A stretch of DNA of 64,000 nt from NCBI GenBank assembly GCA_019022495.1, contig JAFEKR010000035.1:556076-620075 (forward strand), given 5' to 3'. Shown piece after piece: positions 22,885-34,863 of this stretch. The notes beneath the pieces were generated by a model, which was given only the letters and a program-made list of their open reading frames with translations, had not been told where the DNA came from and ran no database searches. The stretch is from Epichloe hybrida (taxonomy: Eukaryota; Ascomycota; Sordariomycetes; Hypocreales; Clavicipitaceae). The number at the start of each line of letters is the position of its first letter. Position 1 is the first letter of the stretch. The position numbers and the translations under genes are program-made.

Positions 22885-24677
22885 ATGGTTTGCACATTGC
22901 TACGAAGCCTAGCTTGCAGAGCACAATTGCTGACTGGCCGCAGGTTGTTCTGGCGGCTTCAATCTGTACCCGCGGGGGGAAAGCTGTTCTCTCTCGCCAA
23001 TTTCGAGAGATGCCACGGTCGCGGATAGAAGCTCTCCTCGCCTCGTTCCCCAAACTTGCAGACAGCGGAACCCAGCATACGACTGTCGAGCAAGACAATG
23101 TCCGATTCGTCTATCAGCCACTCGATGAGCTCTACATGGTGCTCATCACGAATAAGCAGTCCAACATTCTCCAAGACATCGACTCTCTACATCTATTCGC
23201 TCAGGTTGTCACCAGCGCATGCCGCACCCTTGACGAGAGGGAAATTGTTCGAAATGCCTACGAGCTTCTTAGCGCCTTTGACGAGTTGGTCACTCTGGGC
23301 TACCGAGAAAACCTCACCATGAGCCAGATCAAGACCTTCCTGGAGATGGAAAGCCACGAAGAGCGCATTCAGGAGATCATCGCCAGAGTACGACAGTTAC
23401 CCTGGCACTATTTCGCTGCTCCTCCAATCATCATTTGTGGATACTAATCATCTCTGCAGAACAAAGAGCTTGAGGCTACTGAAGAACGAAAGCGAAAGGC
23501 CAAGCAGCTCGAAATGCAGCGCAAGGAGTCTGCCCGCGGTGGACGTGGCATGCCACGAGCACCCGTTTATCCTACATACTCAGCTCCTTCGAGACCTAGC
23601 GGTACCGATTCTTACGACTCATACGAAGCCGAGAAGAAGAAGGCTTATAACAAGTACGATATTTCCCTACGCGTGGCTATGTAAAATATTGGACTGGGCT
23701 GACATGATTGACAGACCGCTTGCGCCTAAAGGAAAGGGCATGCAATTGGGCAAGAAATCCAAGACCACCGACATGTTTGAGAGAGTTCGCGGGGATATGG
23801 GTGGCGATATTGACGACTCCCCTCTTGTCACTCCTGCGCCTGTTGCGGCTGCTGAATCAGCTGAGCCACGGATTTCATCAACCTTTGACCGCGACGCCGT
23901 TCATGTCACCATCTCCGAGTCTATCAGCGCTAATCTCTCTCGGGAGGGTGCCGTCAACTCGTTGTCTGTTAGCGGTGACCTGGCGCTTCGAATCTCGGAC
24001 CCCAACCTGACCAAGATCAAACTTGGACTGCAAGCCATTGCATCCCATGGCGCTCAGTTTCGAACACACCCCAACGTTGATCGTAACCTATTCAATAGTT
24101 CAAAAACTATCCAGATGAGCAATGCTGCTCGTGGCTTTCCTGTCAATAATGCCGTCGCTGTGCTGCGGTGGAGGGCTTCGCCAAAGGTTGAGGATAACAG
24201 CGCCTGCCCAATCACTTTCACGGTGTGGATCAACAATAACGATGGCAAGTTCAACGTCACGGTTGGGTATGAGCTTACCGGCGGCGATACTTTGAGGGAT
24301 GTCAGTGTCGTCATTCCTTACTCAGGAAGTGAACCTGTCGTCTCCAGTTTCGATGCTGCGTACAAGGTGTCGGGAGATATACTGGAGTGGAACATCGGCT
24401 CGGTCGACGACGAGAATCCCAATGGTTCATTCGAGTTCGAAGCTGAGAGCAGTGATGAGAACGACTTCTTCCCCATGACCGTTAGATTCAGCAAGACGAC
24501 ACCATATATTAACGTTGATGTGAGTATCCGTGCACCACCAGCCCGGGAAATTACGTTTAGGCAACAAGCTAATGATGGTTGGTTTAGGTTACCACGGTAT
24601 CTCTTTTGGAAGAAGACGAAGAGATTACATTCTCGAAGGAGGTCAAGTCCAACGCGGACAACTACTCAGTCGAGTAG
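22885..24677 (+). CDS. RET2: Coatomer subunit delta
   Basis: Delta-COP of the COPI coat, acting in Golgi-to-ER and intra-Golgi transport. Exon 1 is only the start codon (22885-22887). Intron 22888-22943 is followed by GTTGTTCTGG, giving the conserved start MVVLAASICTRGGKAV. Further exons are 22944-23387, 23460-23653, 23715-24519 and 24588-24677, all in phase, giving 511 residues, the usual length. The N-terminal longin domain includes RIEALLASFPKLADSG and VYQPLDELYMVLITNKQSN. A charged linker (EERKRKAKQLEMQRKE) follows, then the C-terminal mu-homology domain from about residue 260 (DRDAVHVTISESISANLSREG, VLRWRASP, LEWNIG), ending EDEEITFSKEVKSNADNYSVE. The minimal one-codon exon is easy for gene callers to miss. 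Confidence 0.96.
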
Positions 24678-25219
24678 AGTTACTAGTAGCTAGGAGTAAA
24701 GGAGGGTACAACGTGTAATTGATGTGAAGCAGGGCTTTCAAGTAGTGCAATGAAACAAGGACGACAAAGTGTAGAGACTCATTTCCAGGAATGATAACGT
24801 TATGTGAAAATTCAGTAAAAAAGGGAAACGTCGCGATATTACACTACCAGCTGGTGGCCATGTCGAAACAAATTGTGCTTCGGACATTAGACGTTGTTCA
24901 ATTCGCCCAACCTCTTTCAAAAACTAGAGGAAATGATGAAATTAGCTCATGCAGGCTCGTCAATGGGCAACAGCACCCGTGCAGCCAAAAAAAAAAAGAA
25001 GAAGAAAAGGGTGCTCTGATCTGGAGTGCGAAGTCAAGATGCTTCTGACAGGAAGGTGGTGGGGTTCGTCAGAACAACATGATGGCTTTCAACCTCAAAT
25101 TTGGAAGCTAAACCAACCACAACTCCAGCCACGAAACGTGTGCTTGACGCACCCCAACGACAAATGGCCTAATACTCGGGCGCCACGCACCTCTTCGTCA
25201 CTCTAAGCTCGCTTTTCGA
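24678..25219. other. Intergenic, RET2 to APC4
   Basis: About 540 bp in tandem orientation, holding the RET2 3' UTR and APC4 promoter. There is an A-rich run near 24987-25010. Nothing else is recognised. Confidence 0.5.
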
Positions 25220-28003
25220 ATGGTCGACACCATGTCGACTGAGCAAAAGCGACTCGTCCTCTATAGCGAGACCATCTTTGAGTCCAAGGCCCCAAGCAAC
25301 TTCCCTTTGAGCTGCCCTTCGCTCGATCTGTCAACCACATGGGATGCTGCTGGCAGGAATTTATTCGTTTACCGGCCACCAGCACAGGCTGTGTCCAAAA
25401 TTCACCAGGTCGGAGTTCCAGGGTCCAAGGCTCCCGAAGCGGTGACTGTAACATGGAAACCAGATGGTATGGCCGCCAGACTTTTATCTGCAAAGATCTA
25501 AGCATGTCTCGCTCCAAGCTTTTGCTGATTTAAATTTGATTGTTGTATAGGCCAATACCTGGCGGTAGGCTGGAGCGATGGCATCGTTCGCCTCATGGGC
25601 TTGGAAAACAACAAGGCTGCTCACCATATATCCGTGTGTCCAGATGACAACACCAGGATATCTCACATTGGCTGGGCTAGCTGTAATATCGCAAACAAGT
25701 CGGCAGGATTTCCGTCGCGCGTCAAAGACGGCATTGTGAAGGAGTTGACCGCTTCTGATGACAACATGCCGCTAAACCTACCTCAAGAGCTCACTTTCCT
25801 TGAAGTCGACACGGCTTTACCGAAAATCAGTCCTCTACCAACCGGTAGTGCCGGTGCAGAGTATGTCCATGCTTTTATGGTCCCAAACACCTTCATTTTG
25901 CTCTTATTGATTTGCTAATTTCTCTTATTCTTGTTCTTTCTTAGTGATGACGCAACCGTTTTCACCCTTCGAACAGGCATCGAGTTTTTGTTCCAACCGC
26001 CTAAACGGGAAGAATACGAGCAGGTGAATGTCATGGTTGTAGGGACAAGCGATGGCAGACTCCAGCTCAACATATATGACTCGTTCCTAGTCGGAACGTT
26101 TCCCAGTCCGGTGCCGAATGCACCGACTGCTTCCCGTATGATTTCTCATGCGGCGCATTCCCAATTATCCACACACGCACTCCTCTTTGCGGAATCAAAG
26201 TCGGAGACTGCGCATATACACTTGATCCCGATGGACCTGCCGTTTATCTCATCATCACCCGTTAATCTATCCCTCTTGGGGACCAAACTGACTACATTAC
26301 AGAAGCTGCTGAGATACGTCAAACAAACGCAGCTTCATATGCAAGTGGAGTGGAAAAATACGCGAGAGCTTCCCAGTCGATTTCTGCGCAGCGTCCAGGA
26401 CGACCTCGAAGAGCTTCCAAGCGGCCCTCGAAGCATTGTCTCTGCTCTATATCACACTGTCGTCACGGGACATGCCTACAGACCTGTCAGAGAGTGGCTA
26501 GTTGACAGTCTAGCAGAGAGGGTAAGCCATCATTATATCTACTTTCAATTTGACGTGATCTATACATTCACGGTTGCTGTACTAACACATTCCGAATCAG
26601 GGACACAAGCGCTGGGACAAGGCTGTGGTGTCTGGACTAGAGAACCTACGCAGTTTGGTTCACGAGAACTTCTTACCCGCACTAGAGCGTTGCGCCGTGA
26701 TACTCAGCCGATTACGTGGGTTGTCTCAATTTTACGACGATAGGGACGACATTGGCTTTTCCACCGCACAAATCAGTCGACTCCTCGACATTGTAGGCTG
26801 CCTCAGTCTCGTCGGCCACAAAATCCTGTCCAACGTAATGGACGAGCTAGGGTATTTCAACGCCTTTTCGAGCTGGCTGCGCTTTCAAATTGATCTCTTC
26901 GTTTCCTCCTCTACAGCTACAGACGAGCTCACCGAGAAGGAAGCCACAATGAATACTTCAAAAGTCCTTACGTACATCGAAAGATACCTGACCCGAAGTC
27001 CTCTGGACGTCTTCTTTGACGAAATCTCCAAAGACGACTGGCGGGCAGATTGGGATCACATTGAAGATGGACTCGTCCTGCTGCCTCTTCTCGACGCCCA
27101 ACTCAAGAATCAGGAGGCTGTACAGGCGTCAAGAAGGGCCCTCCAGCATGTCGAGTTTCTCGTTTCGTATCTTGGCACGTGGTCGAATAGGGTCTTCAAC
27201 GGCATAGCCGAGGCAAAGAAGCGAAGTGTTCGGTTCGGAACCCCCGTCAAGCTATCTATCGGTCTATCCATCGCGTCAATGGACGTAAGGATGTGCCAAA
27301 CAGGCGTAAATGCAAGTTCTTGCCACTTCTCCACTTCATCATTCCCAGACTTGCACAAACGTGACTAACTACAGAGCAGCAGGGAACTGTCTACACAGCC
27401 CTCGCGTCCAAAGCAACAAATAACAAACGTACGTCTCTGTGTCTCTAGCCACTCACAGTCGAATCCAAGACTGGGCTGAAAAATGGGACGCTTACTCGTC
27501 TCACAAACAGTGCACGTATTTCGATCTGGCATCGATATAATGAACGGCATCAGCACCAGCAAGCCTACTACAAAGGCTTGCATAGACCTCGGAACAAGAA
27601 ACCTCATTGACGTCAAGTTTCTCAACGATGAGACTCTTGTCCTCGTCTGTGAGAAAGGTGAGGGGGTTACTGCGGATTCTCAGTCCTACACAGTTCTTGC
27701 TAGACCATGGTTTTCTAACGTGAGCTCTTAGATGGTGAACCTGCTATTCTATTCATTCCCATGGAGTCCCCCGAGATTGTATACACAGCTTACGACGAGA
27801 CGGAACCGCAGAGTGCCCCTGCCGTGGTGTGGAGGAGTAGCTCGCTAGAGTATCTTCTCCCCCCGGAGTACACGATGCGTCCCATCCGGATGGAGGTTCA
27901 CGATAGAATGGACCTCCGAGGCGAGATCCCTGAGAGAATATGTCTGTTGGCAAGTGACAGAATCACTTGGCGCGCATTCACATTACCTGAGCGTAAAGTA
28001 TAG
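25220..28003 (+). CDS. APC4: Anaphase-promoting complex subunit 4
   Basis: Scaffold subunit of the APC/C ubiquitin ligase (Cut20/Lid1 in fission yeast) that drives mitotic exit. Seven exons assemble in phase: 25220-25466, 25551-25860, 25945-26521, 26601-27284, 27377-27428, 27511-27657 and 27732-28003, giving about 762 residues, normal for the family. The N-terminal WD40-like part includes SLDLSTTWDAAGRNLFVYRP, VTWKPDGQYLAVGWSDG and VRLMGL. The middle ANAPC4 helical domain includes REWLVDSLAERGHKRWDKA and LENLRSLVHENFLPALERC. The C-terminal part includes MNGISTSKP, LIDVKFLNDETLVLVCEK and the final RMDLRGEIPERICLLASDR. The exon at 27377-27428 is small, and the boundaries around 27285-27510 are the least certain. 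Met 25232 (MSTEQ) is an alternative start. Confidence 0.88.
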
Positions 28004-28280
28004 GGAGACGTGTGGTATGGGCCGTGTTTAGATGTTACAACCAATATATACATGGAATTGCTGCACAGTATGTATGATACACGAAGTTGTATGGAGCACC
28101 CCCTGAGCCTTTTCGGTGAGATGGAAACTTGAGGGGGAAGAAAAGAGCAATAAGAATAATAAAAGAAGAAGCAAAGAAACAAAGCCGGGCCAATGCTCTG
28201 TGGGTGTTTGACTCCCATTTCGTAAGGCTTTCTCAAGTCCCAGCCTCGTGTGTATGTGTTTAGAAATCACACAGCACTGC

Positions 28281-29601
28281 CTACTTACGAGCCTTGGTGA
28301 TGTTGAAAAACTCGGTGAGTCCTTCTACCACGGCTTCCACATTCATATTGACCAACGACATTCGATCGTAAGAGTCATCCCTCATGATTGCCACCAGTGC
28401 AAGGTAGCGATCTACTTCACGCAACATAATGGGCTTGTTGCTGTCGTGCAGCACAAGACAGCTCTCTGCTGTTGGGCAACCAATCTGCTCATCGAGCTTG
28501 GTGTTCCATGGCTCACCCTCCAGCTTCTTGCGGCTTTCATCGCTCCGCTGCCATGTGCCATATACTTCTGTGATGTCGATGATGACGTCAATGTAGTCGC
28601 TGCAGATTTCGTAGCTGGCCATGTCTGCTGTTGCGCTGTCCGTAGCAATGTAAATCTTTGAGAGCACGTCGAAAAGATATGCCTTCTCAAACCGACAGGT
28701 TCGACATAAATTCGTCAACATGGACTCCAAGGTCCCGAGTCGGGGAATCAGTTTCTGGATGACTTTGCTAAAGGCCTCGAAGATGGAGTGGTTGTAAATG
28801 GATGTGAGGTGGAATGTGACGGGTGCATTTTCGAAACCATGGTCTGAAAGCTCATCTTGGATACGTATTGTGATATCACGCTGGATGTCGAGTTTGTAAT
28901 CGTCAGAAAGGCCGTCTACTTTGTGGATGAAAACCTCAATGTTGATGTTGGGATAGCTGCGCTGAAGTGAGAGGATGGTGGCGTTCAGCCTAGATACGGC
29001 TTCGAGATAGTCGTCTTGCGCATCAATAACCCAGATCAAGGCTCCTATTTCGCCAAATATAGCGTCCATATCGAAATTGGCGTCATCGAATACGTCAATC
29101 TGACCTGGGAAGTCCCAGACTTGGAAGTCCATGAAGGATCTACGCATCATGTAAGCTCTTGGGCGTTGACTGGGCAGAGTTTCCGAAGGTGAGAAGGATG
29201 CCAACGTACGCCATAGAGTCCTTCTGTATCCGTGCTGTCGACTCCAGGAATAGCGTCTCATTCGGAGGTAGTTTGTGGAAGACAACATTTGAAATCGATG
29301 ATTTCCCACTTCTGTGGTGACGTCAGTATTGCTGTATGTGCCGTGAGGCCAGGATAAGCAAGAATCACCTTCTTTGACCCATCAGTAGCAGACGAGGCTT
29401 GTCCTTTGGAGGGAGATCCGAGGCTAGGTCTCTGAGTTGGGCTGCATCCTTACTCTGCGCGCTGGACGTAGCCTGCATTTGAATACGTTGCAATGTCAGT
29501 TCAGCTGGGCTCATTACATCTGAGGACGAGCGCGCGGTGAAGTCATCATCGTCCCCCATCTCTGCCAAGAAAACTTCGCGGAGGGGGGGGTTGAACGTCA
29601 T
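28281..29601 (-). CDS. GTR2: RagC/D-type small GTPase Gtr2
   Basis: Partner of Gtr1 in the Rag heterodimer on the vacuole, relaying amino-acid status to TORC1. Exons 29601-29369, 29311-29210 and 29139-28281 join in phase (introns 57 and 70 bp) to give 397 residues; Met 29559 (MGDDDDF) is an equally possible start, giving 383. G1 is MGQRRSGKSSI, split by intron 1; the switch region includes [17 protein letters not shown]3 is WDFPGQ; the base-recognition motif is HKVDGL. The C-terminal roadblock-like region carries the Gtr2-type words [21 protein letters not shown] and [14 protein letters not shown]. The N-terminal extension of about 60 residues is acidic and Ser/Gln-rich. It is convergent with APC4, with only about 280 bp between stops. 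Confidence 0.95.
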
Positions 29602-31208
29602 CGTGGCACAACTCTGTAGGTGGTTTTGTGGTGATTTGGTGTATAACAGCGTTTCGACAAAGACTGGTTCACTAATACTCGCTGATCTTTGTAAAAGAGA
29701 CAAGGAGATAATCGTGAGAGGAAAGGTGTAGAGGAGGGGCCCAAACTTCCACTCGAAAGTGCACAAGGCCCAACTATCCAACCAAGATGGTGATCAAGAC
29801 AGACTCTGAACAAGGTAATGGCCATGTCACGAGGTCGGCGGATTGTTGCTACCCAAAGGACCAGACAATATAGATTTTGCCGTCGCTCAAAGCCGCCGCC
29901 ACAGTCTCACGAGAGACAGTAGACTCGGAGTTCTTTGGGTCGACCAAGCTCTGGAACTGCAAGGTCTTGCTTGGTTGGACACCTGGCGGTATGTTTTTTT
30001 TTGGCTTCTTGGGGAGCAACTAAAAATGATGCCTCTCCTAATCTTGACGCCAACTCAACGAGTCATTGAGTCCCTTTGGACAGTAACGGTGAAGTGATGA
30101 CTTGCGACGGAGCATGTCATCGAGACTCAGCCCGTGCCGGGACAATGCGGGTGGCGCATTACATTTACATAGTACACTGTACTTGATGAGGATGTAAATG
30201 GCGTAACAGGGTCCATGACAGAAGTCTCCAGTCTGGCCAAAGACCCTGTCAACGGGTGAGCAACGGGTGAGCATGCTATGCGGCCTCGATATCACAGCAT
30301 TGACGTGGGCACGAGCTGCATGAATTAGCCCAAGCGCGAACAAAGGGAGAACATGGCCACGTTTGGCCCAACACGACGAGAAAGGCGAACGAACGAACGA
30401 GCGAAGCCAGTTGCTTGGCTGTGTAACCCATGCATGACCGCCGCCACTCGACAAGGCGGGAAAAAGGGGGGGGGCCATGGGTCATTTCTGCCTAGAAGCT
30501 ATTTGGGGGGGAGGGGGGGAAAGCACAGCTCAATAGGAGTCCTCGACTTTGGCCTGGTCGGTGAAAAGGACACGAGCAATCCATCTCTCAAACAAGTCGA
30601 ACAAAGGCGGGCCAAGAGACTCTTTCGAGCAGGGCGGGCATGATGACGGAAACGAAACATGGGGGGTGTCCATCGATACGGATTCACTCACCTCCATTCC
30701 ATCAGCCATGGTTTTGGCGGGTAAAGATTTTGCACAAAATCTATGTAGTATGTAGGCTCGTCGGAGCAAGCGATGCGAGATGGCGAGGAAATTTTCCCCG
30801 AGGGAAGAGCCCGAGGCTGGGAGCGGTTGGTGAGAAAAGGATATGACCGGGGGTTTTTTAATTCTTGCCTGCAGTCAACAAGGCTGCCAGAGATTGGCCC
30901 GATTGACGTCCGGGAACCCAAAGCGAGTTCGAACCGGATCTCTGGGGATGCAAAGCTCGGTCGAAGACGAAGGGAAGACGATGTTGATCAATGGAACCGG
31001 ATTGGATGCAAGATGGCAAAGTGGCTTGTGGTTCGAGTTGGTTCGAGTGGTTTGAGCGAGTCTGGAGGAGGTGGATCCTTTGTTTGAGGTGAAGGTGGAG
31101 GGGGTGGGGGTGGACGAAGGGCGGAATGAGGCGGAACGAGGCGGAACGAGGCGGAACGAGGAATGAGGAAATTTACGTGGATTGTTACGCCCGCTGCTTT
31201 CTACCTTA
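29602..31208. other. Intergenic, GTR2 upstream to MIF-like gene 3' end
   Basis: About 1.6 kb between two minus-strand genes. It contains G-rich runs near 30466-30475 and 30505-30520 and the 10-bp repeat at 31121-31160. No exon chain or RNA gene could be supported. Confidence 0.45.
31121..31160. repeat. 10-bp tandem repeat (GCGGAACGAG)
   Basis: Four contiguous 10-bp units: GCGGAATGAG once, then GCGGAACGAG three times, with a decayed half unit after. It lies just beyond the stop codon of the minus-strand MIF-like gene, probably in its 3' UTR or terminator region. Confidence 0.7.
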
Positions 31209-32476
31209 TCATCGTGTGAAAAGGCCGTACATGAATCCTTTCCTTCTTTTCGTCGCCTGCGTACACGGAGAGTGAGTAGCATCATCACCGACTTTCTGTT
31301 TCACCGCCAACGGTACCACTTTGCTGCCCTCCTCCACCGATTGCACGCCTTTGTGAGTGTCGAATGTTATGGAAGGCGCCGCAGCCGGTTTTCTCGGAGA
31401 CGGTGACTAGTCACATTAGAAGACGTCCACCAATATGTTTTGCTTCTTTGGGGGGGTTTCGATTATTAATCCTCATTTTTTTTTTCTTTTTCTCAGGAGG
31501 AAACAAGAGGTTGCACATCTCCTTACCTTGACTTGCCTCAACTCTGACCCCCTGATGTCAGCTGTCGAGGGTGATCGGGCTAATAATGGTAACGGTTGTT
31601 TCATGTGGTCCTCGACAATGGACACGAATTGAACAAGGCCTCTGGCAGGCGGGACTCTGATCGCTTGCTGCAAGTGTTCCTGAAACACTGACGCGTTGCG
31701 TTCATTCACGCTGGCCATGACCTGATCGGGTACGCCGGTAATGGTAAGAATGTATGCTGGATCAAAAGAACCGCCGTAGAGCAGACATATGCCGTGCTGA
31801 AGAGACACGACGACGGAACTCAACGGGCGGTCATACCGCAGTGACAGGTGATGTGAAAGCTCATTCATGAAAAGATACTCATTTGTGATCTTTCGCTCTT
31901 GTCAGTTCCTTTGCCAGCCCAGACAAAACATCACCCAGGGCTCTCTTTCTTGACAGGCCATCTTACCACTACGTTGGTCTTCACCTCGGCCGAGAGAATA
32001 GCTTCATCGCGATCGCGCATTTGCACATTCCGGCGAGAATGGCTCGACACTCGATGGTTTGGCCTGTTCGGCTTCGGCTGCGGACTGGCAGCACTGTGAC
32101 CCATGGAGTGACGCTGATTGTCCAGCGTCTTGATTTCACCTTCAAACACGGGCTCAAGGCTGCGTCTCCGAACATGTTGGCTGCTCCGCCTGTCCGACAA
32201 GGCAAACTGAGGTGACGGCGTGCGACGAGAAGCATCGTTGAAAGCGTGGGTTGCGTAGAAGAGAGCTTCGGCTGGAGATTTCGGCCGCCGAGAGGGGACA
32301 TGATAGTTGCCTGCCATCATGTGATAGATAACACTCTGTTGGCCCCATGGCACCCTGCCTCGTGGGAATGAGGTTGGTTCATGGGAGATTTCACCTCTTG
32401 GGGAGGAAACAGGAGCAGATGAGCCTTTCTTTTGTTTCATTCCTTGCATGCTGTTTTTTGTTCTAAATCCTTCCAT
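31209..32476 (-). CDS. Protein with internal MIF/tautomerase-like domain
   Basis: Exon 1 (32476-31967) encodes 170 residues that are mostly disordered and Arg/Ser/Pro-rich. It joins in phase across intron 31966-31890 to exon 2 (31889-31527), which carries a macrophage-migration-inhibitory-factor-like fold: VKTNVVITNEYLFMNELSHH, YDRPLSSVVVSLQHG, GGSFDPAYILTITGV and LQQAIRVPPARGLVQF. A third exon (31406-31209) after intron 31526-31407 is inferred; it keeps 66 codons open and ends KRRKGFMYGLFTR, giving 356 residues in all. If that intron is not used the protein stops at 31473. In MIF the catalytic proline is the exposed first residue. Here the domain is internal and the aligned position reads SAEVKTN with no proline, so classical tautomerase activity is not expected. 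Similar multi-domain MIF-like proteins are known in filamentous ascomycetes; their role is unknown to me. Confidence 0.8.
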
Positions 32477-33276
32477 GGCGATTCCGAGGCCCTTCTCGTA
32501 TATATTCGTGGCTAGGAAAATGCTGTGGCACGAGGGAACGCCATGCAGCCCAAGTAGAGTAACGTCGTAAACCTCTTCTCTATCGAACCGGAGAAGCAGC
32601 TAATACTGTTCCAGTGAACCTCCGTGGTGAGAGGGACCCGTAGGCCCAACCGGGAAGCTCGATTTATCCTGCACACTTCGAGGACATGTTTTAGTTACTG
32701 GGTCCGCAGGATTTGAAGCCGTGTGTAACTATACGCAGGCCGATTCGACTGGATTTATCGAGCCAGCGCAGCACCGGCTTTAATAATTGAATCAAAATCT
32801 TCAAGAGCTCCCTGATGGTACATACTGAGGAGGAGCAGGCGCGAAACACGGAAAACAAAAGACGAGCCATGTGAGCAATCTTTGCCGTGGATGATTGTCC
32901 GAGACCTCCAAATAAACCCTTGTCTAGAAGACGGCTACGTGAGTAATTACGAGATGACTCGCATTAATTTTTCTGTTGTGCTACCCGTTCTTGAACCTTT
33001 GGGTTTCACGAGGTTGTGGGCTACGTGAGGTCGAAAATGAGGCAAGAACCGCATGGGGAAAACGAACAAGGAAAACATGGCTCATTACCATTTACATGCC
33101 TGGCTGACTGCAGAATCGCAAGCAAAGTGTAGTATACATGGAATCATGGCGAATAGTCAAATAGTGCCCCAGACAATTGATTTCCATCCGTAGTCAACCC
33201 CCCTCTTATTACCTACCTCCTTCAGCTAGCGTGATAAAAGAAGAGAACAACAGCCTTGCGTCATTTGTATTTTACT
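32477..33276. other. Intergenic
   Basis: About 800 bp separating two minus-strand genes. It should hold the promoter of the MIF-like gene and the 3' UTR of the membrane-protein gene. No coding signal is seen. Confidence 0.45.
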
Positions 33277-34164
33277 TCATGGCGGAGAAGAACCGCCACG
33301 GGGTCGTGCCATCCCGCCATTCTTCCTCTCCAGGACAGCCTGAAAGCAAGCCGTGGCCACAACAATCAACTCGAGTGGAACGAGCACAGCAGCAAGCGCC
33401 AAAGCGGCCTGGCTCTCTTTGCACAAGGTGCCGAAACGAGGTCGAGTCGACATGGGAATATGCCTCCAGCGGCAAACCCAGCTCTGATATGTTTCGTCAA
33501 TGGTCGAGGTGTTGATTGCGTAGAACAGCACCATGGCAACGAGCGAAGCAATAAAGGCGACGACGGGAGCAATCATGCTGACTGAGGAATGCGCCACAGG
33601 TCGGCCTCGGATCTATGCGGAGTTTGTGTTCGTTAGTAAAGACTGCATGACGTCTTCTCGTATCGTCGTCTTGAAGAGCCGACGAACCGATTGAGTCTTG
33701 CTTGCCAAGAGGGACACTGCATTCATTGCAGCGACAACGGCGCCCCCGGCTACGAGAGCCTTTGTTGGTCCAAGATCAAAGTTTTCGGGCCAGAGAGGCA
33801 GGAGGTACTCGGCGGGTAGGTAAGTGGCATTGTATACAGCCAAAGTGTCCGCGGAAAGGCCCAAGATGACGACGCCGGCGATGAGTGACAGCGTGGTCAT
33901 GGTCACACGAATGCTGTGAAGCGCATTTTCCAAGCGGGCATTTGAATGAGTCGGCGGCTCATGGTGGTCGACCTCGAAGTCGGACGAGAAGATCTCGTTC
34001 TTGAGACTTGATGGCATGTTTTTCCCTGGTTCGTGTTCGAGAACGAAGGAACCCCAAAACGCAACTATCAAACCTGCGAAGAGAGAGGTGATGAAACACA
34101 CAAAAGAAGGACGAGTATTGCACCAAGAAAGGGAATCTGATTCCACCAGGGTGTACGTTCTCAT
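33277..34164 (-). CDS. Predicted multi-pass membrane protein, unknown function
   Basis: Exon 1 (34164-33688) and exon 2 (33612-33277) join in phase across a 75-bp intron (GTTCGT donor, CTAAC branch site, CATAG acceptor), giving 270 residues. Because the intron is a multiple of three and contains an in-frame TAG at 33615-33613, retention would truncate the protein. Five hydrophobic segments are visible: FVCFITSLFAGLIVAFWGSF, MTTLSLIAGVVILGLSA, ALVAGGAVVAAMNAVSLLAS, MIAPVVAFIASLVAMVLFYA and LALAAVLVPLELIVVATA. The start MRTYTLVESDSLSW is cytosolic-looking. I do not recognise the family. Confidence 0.7.
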
Positions 34165-34863
34165 CGCGAGTACTCCGTCCGTACGTGTGAGAGGCGAAGT
34201 CGTTGGATGTTATAGATTGATCGACCATGCCTGGGTGCCGCCAGCTCTGAAGCCGCCCAGCATGCAGGTGGCCTTCTGGAGAAATATGACAACGGACGGA
34301 TCCAATGGAACTGCAGAGTTCATCATCGCGATTCGCAGCCACGAAGTATACATGTAATATCTGATGCAACTCAACTGCTCAGGTCGAAGCTGCTCGGCCT
34401 GGGATTGGCTGCCCCGGATGTGGGCACTGAGAAGCCGCCTGGCTACAATGTTAAGATGCCATGGCGCTTACAGCAGGCCAACGACCAATCATGACTCACC
34501 GACAAATCAGCAAGCGCCGGGATGGGGAAAGGGGGGGGGTCAAAAATAGAATCACCTCGGTGACCTCGCGTCGTCCTACTGGACGGCTCTGCAATGACGG
34601 GTGGACCCCCTTTGCTCGAAGCTCTGTCTTCGTCTTGGGAGTCATTGCGGAATGAGGCCGTGTCTCAATGTATGGGTGAGGCCTAGCCAGATTCACGGTC
34701 GGAGCCAAGGGTCCAGAACTAAGGTGTCGTCGGTTGCTTACGTCAGTATACGAAAGTTTGCAGCGGCAAATTTTTTTAATTTTTTTTTGGGCTCGAAAAT
34801 GTAAATATCAGCAAGCCTTCCTAGTTTCTTCACCAACATAAGAGAAGCACGACGACGACGTCT
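34165..34863. promoter_or_regulatory. Divergent promoter region between two uncharacterised genes
   Basis: About 700 bp between divergent starts. It has a G-run at 34530-34540, a T-run at 34771-34789 and a TACTCCGT octamer at 34171. No other feature is seen. Confidence 0.4.

Noticed and set aside
22674..22943. Upstream in-frame extension of RET2
   Set aside because: The family start MVVLAAS is made by ATG 22885 plus an intron; the extension is intron and leader read through.
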